This document shows positions 5,882 to 8,710 of a stretch of DNA of 8,710 bases, in pieces. Source of the DNA: Competibacteraceae bacterium UBA3908 (GTDB lineage: Bacteria > Pseudomonadota > Gammaproteobacteria > Competibacterales > Competibacteraceae); NCBI GenBank assembly GCA_002391525.1, contig DGFE01000140.1, positions 1 through 8,710 on the forward strand, read 5' to 3'. Under the pieces are notes generated by a model that had not been told where the DNA came from, ran no database searches, and saw only the letters and a program-made list of their open reading frames with translations. How positions within the stretch are numbered: the first letter of the stretch is position 1; each line of letters opens with the position of its first letter. A program made the position numbers and the translations under genes.

Positions 5882-6943
5882 ATGTTTTTGAATTGCTACG
5901 AGGCGGGGCTGGCATTCGTCGAGCGTCTCCACGCAAAGCCCAAAGTCGCGGCCCGCGCGACCAGAAGCCCCCAAGATCCGCGGCGCGTCAAGATCGTGGC
6001 GACGGCCTGCCACGCGCCGCCGAATGTCGAAACGTCCGTCGAACTGGCGCCCAAAGTGGGACGTAGCGAGGATTGGATCTTGTCGCGAACCGGCATCCGG
6101 GCGCGACGGATCGCCGACGAACCGGTCGAGGTGTTGGCCGCTCGCGCCGCTCGTGCCGCGCTCGCATCGGGGCCGGCTCCCGATCTGATCCTCAATGCCT
6201 CGACCACCGCCCGACAATTGATTCCCGACACTTCGGTGTTCATTCAGGAACAGCTCGGTTTCGAGGGTATTCCTTCCTTCTCGATCCACGCCACCTGCCT
6301 GTCCTTCCTGGTCGCCCTGAACACCGCCGCGTCGCTGGTGGTCTCCGGCGCTTACCGACGAGTGCTGGTGGTGTCGGCCGAACTCGGCAGCAAGGCCCGC
6401 AACCCGCGCGAACCGGAGAGCGCGGCCCTGCTGGGCGACGGTGCCGCCGCCGCAATCGTGGAAGCGACGCCGGAAGACGAGGCCAGCGAACTCCTGGGCT
6501 GGCGCATGACCACCTGGCCCAAGGGCGCCGAACTGTCGGAACTGCCCGGCGGCGGGATGCGCCGCCACCCCAACGATCCGGCCACTCGTCCCGAAGACAA
6601 CCTCTTTACCATGAAGGGACCCAAGCTTTTCAAAATGGCCCGGCAACGGGTGGCGGATCTCGTCGGCGACCTGCTCGACCAGTGCGGTCTGCGCATCGAG
6701 GAGATCGATCTGGTGGTGCCTCATCAAGCCTCGGGGCCGGCGCTCGAGGCCCTGCCAAAGCTTGGCTTCCCGCCAGAGCGCATCGTCAACATCATCGCGG
6801 ACTACGGCAATTGTATCGCCGCCTCTATCCCCATGGCGCTCGCCCATGCCGACCAGGCGGGACGCCTGCGCCGGGGAGACCGGGTGCTGCTGCTCGGCAC
6901 CGGCGCCGGACTCAGCATCGCCGGCGCGCTGCTGCGGTGGTAG
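5882..6943 (+). CDS. 3-oxoacyl-ACP synthase III family (FabH/KAS III-like) ketosynthase
   Basis: This 353-residue thiolase-fold enzyme belongs to the KAS III family, which joins an acyl-CoA or acyl-ACP starter to malonyl-ACP or a related extender by Claisen condensation. The fold begins at VKIVATACHAPPN (36-48), followed by the FabH-like SEDWILSRTGIRARRIADE (62-80). The catalytic triad is complete: Cys139 in HATCLSF, His281 in VVPHQASG, and Asn310 in DYGNCIAASIP. GDGAAAAIVE (185-194) and LLLGTGAGLSIAGALL (336-351) are typical of the family. The roughly 35 residues before the fold, rich in Lys/Arg, are an unusual extension. The neighbouring sulfotransferase and fatty acid hydroxylase-type genes argue for a specialised lipid or natural-product pathway rather than housekeeping fatty acid initiation. 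OleA-like head-to-head condensation is an alternative I cannot exclude. The stop is 8 nt before the sulfotransferase start. Confidence 0.88.
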   Translation: MFLNCYEAGLAFVERLHAKPKVAARATRSPQDPRRVKIVATACHAPPNVETSVELAPKVGRSEDWILSRTGIRARRIADEPVEVLAARAARAALASGPAPDLILNASTTARQLIPDTSVFIQEQLGFEGIPSFSIHATCLSFLVALNTAASLVVSGAYRRVLVVSAELGSKARNPREPESAALLGDGAAAAIVEATPEDEASELLGWRMTTWPKGAELSELPGGGMRRHPNDPATRPEDNLFTMKGPKLFKMARQRVADLVGDLLDQCGLRIEEIDLVVPHQASGPALEALPKLGFPPERIVNIIADYGNCIAASIPMALAHADQAGRLRRGDRVLLLGTGAGLSIAGALLRW

Positions 6944-6951
6944 ACGCCGCC

Positions 6952-8151
6952 ATGTTGCAGCGTATCTGGCAAGCGTATCAAGTGACAGGACGGGTCTTCA
7001 GGGCGTGGCTATCGCCCCTGCTTACCCTGTTCTTGTTCCTCAACCTGCGGATGAGCGTGGCTGTAGGGATGCTGGTCGATCCTTTCCTCTTTTCGCGGCT
7101 GCGCCAAACCCGGATCGAGCGGCCTATCGTCATCGTCGGCAATCCCCGCACCGGCACCACGTTCTTGCACCGGTTCCTGGTGGAACAGCGTCTCGGCGCG
7201 GGCATGGAACTGTGGCGAATGCTGTATCCCTCACTCTCCCTTCAAACCTTGCTACGACCGCTCATGCCCCTCCTGGAGCGGCTGAGTCCCACGCGGCATC
7301 ATGCGGCGGCAGCGCACCACACCAGTCTGACCGCCGTGGAAACTGACGACGCGGCACTCCTGTTCCGCTATTTCGACGGCTTCTTCTTGTACGGCTTTTT
7401 GATGGCCTGGGCCGACCAGGACCGCTACGCCGACTTCGACCCCGCTCACCGGGATACTTCGGCGCGCGACTTCGCCTGGCTGCGGGCCATCTGGCGCCGC
7501 AACCTGGTCGCGACCGGCGGTTCCCGCGTGATCGCCAAGCTCTTCTCCATCGGTCCGCGCCTGCCGCAATTTTTGGCGCGGTTTCCCGATGCCCGGATTC
7601 TTTATTTGGTGCGCGATCCCGTGGCCGCGATTCCGTCGGCCATGAGCCTGGTGACCGGCGTGCTGGACAGTCGTTTCGGTTTCTGGAACCGCCCACCGGC
7701 ACTGCGACACCGTTACCTGGATCGACTGTACCGGGCTTTCGTCGAGCTATTGCAGCGCTTTCACGATGCCTGCCAGTCGGGCGCCATCGACCGCAGCCGG
7801 GTATTGATCGTTCCCTACGAGCGGCTGATGAGCGATTTCGAGGCATTGATGGCTGAAATTTTAGCTTTCCTCGACGTTCAGCCGACTCCTGCGCTGCTCG
7901 CCGCTATCGCCCGGGAAGCCGATACCCAGCGTCGTTATAAAAGCGAACATCATTACGACTTGGCGAGATTCGGTCTCGATGCCGAGCAAATTCGGCGGGA
8001 CTGCGCGTTCGTCTATGCGAGCTTTCTCAACTCGCGGTCCACCGTTATCCAGACGGTATCCCTGCGGCCCATGGAAGCGAAAGACCGCGTTCATGACGAT
8101 GCACGGCTACATCCTCGCGGTGTTTTGGAGGCAGAGCATGGCGGTCATTGA
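6952..8151 (+). CDS. Sulfotransferase family protein (PAPS-dependent type)
   Basis: This 399-residue protein has the hallmarks of PAPS-dependent sulfotransferases, which move a sulfuryl group from PAPS to a hydroxyl or amine. The 5'-phosphosulfate loop is IVIVGNPRTGTTFLHRFL (59-76). The 3'-phosphate site is ILYLVRDPVAAIPSAMSLV (216-234), with Arg221 and Ser229 as likely binding residues. VETDDAALLFRYFDG (129-143) is a conserved-looking acidic/aromatic segment of the bacterial Sulfotransfer_3-like group. An N-terminal hydrophobic stretch (about 18-31) may anchor it to the membrane, which suits a lipid acceptor. The start at ATG 6952 lacks a strong RBS, and a GTG at 6937 overlapping the ketosynthase stop is an alternative. 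Spacing indicates translational coupling. The last 40 or so residues (after YASFL, about 358) look poorly conserved, and the frame overlaps the next gene by 14 nt. The acceptor is unknown, possibly the ketosynthase-derived lipid after hydroxylation. Confidence 0.85.
   Translation: MLQRIWQAYQVTGRVFRAWLSPLLTLFLFLNLRMSVAVGMLVDPFLFSRLRQTRIERPIVIVGNPRTGTTFLHRFLVEQRLGAGMELWRMLYPSLSLQTLLRPLMPLLERLSPTRHHAAAAHHTSLTAVETDDAALLFRYFDGFFLYGFLMAWADQDRYADFDPAHRDTSARDFAWLRAIWRRNLVATGGSRVIAKLFSIGPRLPQFLARFPDARILYLVRDPVAAIPSAMSLVTGVLDSRFGFWNRPPALRHRYLDRLYRAFVELLQRFHDACQSGAIDRSRVLIVPYERLMSDFEALMAEILAFLDVQPTPALLAAIAREADTQRRYKSEHHYDLARFGLDAEQIRRDCAFVYASFLNSRSTVIQTVSLRPMEAKDRVHDDARLHPRGVLEAEHGGH
8127..8131 (+). promoter_or_regulatory. 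Ribosome binding site deciding the hydroxylase start
   Basis: GGAGG lies 6 nt before ATG 8138 and inside the end of the sulfotransferase gene. In-frame ATGs at 8093 and 8099 have only weak purine-rich sequence before them, so 8138 is preferred. Confidence 0.65.
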
Positions 8152-8710
8152 AGTGATCGGCATCGGCATTGTCATCTATGCGGCCACCTTGGCGCGCTAC
8201 TTTCTGTTTGCGGGCGGTGCTTATGGATTCTTCTGGGTATGGAAAAAGCATCGTTTTCAGCACCGGCGAATTCAACAGCGCGCGCCAGACGCGGGGCGTA
8301 TTCGCAGTGAAATTCATTATTCGCTGTTAACCGGTTTAATTATTGCTTTAACTGTCATGATGATCCTTTATGCAACGCTCAACGGTTGGACGCGAATTTA
8401 CGTCAATCTATCCGATTACGGTGCGGCTTATTTCTTCTTCAGCATCGCGCTGCAATTGGTCCTGCATGACGCCTATTTTTACTGGACTCATCGCCTCATG
8501 CACCTGAAAGGATTATTCAAGCTCGCCCATAGGGTACACCATTTTTCCATCAGTCCTTCACCATGGGCCGCCTACTCTTTTCATCCATTGGAAGCCATCG
8601 TTCAAGTGGCGATATTACCTGTTTTCGCTTTTACGATTCCTCTTCACTACGCGGCGCTCTTTATCTTTATTACTTATAACCTGGGCAATAATGTTCTAGG
8701 TCATCTAGGC
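8138..8710 (+). CDS. Sterol desaturase / fatty acid hydroxylase family membrane protein (runs off right edge)
   Basis: An open frame of 191 codons continues past the window end. The protein is a membrane-bound non-heme di-iron oxygenase of the fatty acid hydroxylase superfamily (sterol desaturases, C4-methyl oxidases, ceramide hydroxylases, carotenoid oxygenases). Its histidine clusters are in the right order: HDAYFYWTHRLMH (110-122), HRVHH (131-135) and FHPLEA (148-153), with GH at 188-189 starting the next conserved region. The final HxxHH-type cluster must lie beyond the edge. Hydrophobic segments at about 7-33, 62-81, 96-109 and 154-180 fit a multi-pass enzyme. The start overlaps the sulfotransferase by 14 nt, indicating one operon. 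Codon use shifts here: TTA, CTA, ATA and AGG appear, and local GC is clearly lower than in the signalling genes. It probably hydroxylates or desaturates the lipid made by this cluster, but the substrate is not known. Confidence 0.9.
   Translation, partial: MAVIEVIGIGIVIYAATLARYFLFAGGAYGFFWVWKKHRFQHRRIQQRAPDAGRIRSEIHYSLLTGLIIALTVMMILYATLNGWTRIYVNLSDYGAAYFFFSIALQLVLHDAYFYWTHRLMHLKGLFKLAHRVHHFSISPSPWAAYSFHPLEAIVQVAILPVFAFTIPLHYAALFIFITYNLGNNVLGHLG

Noticed and set aside
5624..6847. 407-residue minus-strand open frame antisense to the ketosynthase
   Set aside because: The plus strand has the full KAS III motif set and a strong RBS. The antisense product shows only shadow-like composition.
6073..6951. 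Upstream extension of the sulfotransferase frame through the ketosynthase gene
   Set aside because: The frame stays open but reads as Arg/Pro-rich shadow sequence. Family similarity begins only after ATG 6952.
8093..8137. Earlier in-frame ATG starts (8093, 8099) for the hydroxylase
   Set aside because: Weak upstream Shine-Dalgarno sequence compared with GGAGG before 8138. They remain possible but less likely.

Overview
The window is about 8.7 kb of mostly high-GC DNA. Its strong GAGGAGG-type ribosome binding sites, G/C-ending codons and gene types point to a proteobacterium, probably a gammaproteobacterium. This placement is an impression from the sequence, not a tested assignment. There are seven supported coding regions, one apparent gene remnant and one structured intergenic region. 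No tRNA, rRNA, CRISPR array or insertion sequence was seen.

Left edge (1-743): a minus-strand gene of unknown function runs off the left end. Next to it, on the plus strand, lie about 50 codons that read like the extreme C-terminus of pyruvate kinase with no kinase body upstream. A 33-nt imperfect hairpin sits just before the next gene.

Signalling block (744-5380): three co-directional genes probably form an operon. The first encodes an exported di-heme cytochrome c peroxidase/MauG-type protein. Its stop codon overlaps the start of a membrane histidine kinase (all-helical periplasmic sensor region, PAS, HisKA with an insert, HATPase). A sigma54-type response regulator (receiver, AAA+, Fis HTH) follows after 27 nt. 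This resembles a periplasmic redox or peroxide input wired to a two-component system, but the signal is not shown by the sequence.

Intergenic region (5381-5881): 501 nt with no convincing protein gene. It holds several short perfect or near-perfect palindromes, one GG-N10-GC candidate sigma54 promoter about 95 nt before the next start, a leader hairpin and a possible 10-codon leader ORF. It could be the target of the sigma54 regulator just upstream.

Lipid-type block (5882-8710): three tightly packed genes encode a KAS III (FabH-like) ketosynthase with the Cys-His-Asn triad, a PAPS-type sulfotransferase, and a sterol desaturase/fatty acid hydroxylase-family membrane di-iron enzyme cut by the right edge. 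Together they suggest synthesis of an acyl-derived, hydroxylated and possibly sulfated lipid that I do not recognise. The last gene is visibly more AT-rich than the rest. The most interesting hypothesis is that the peroxidase/kinase/sigma54 regulator module controls this lipid cluster through the palindrome-rich intergenic region.
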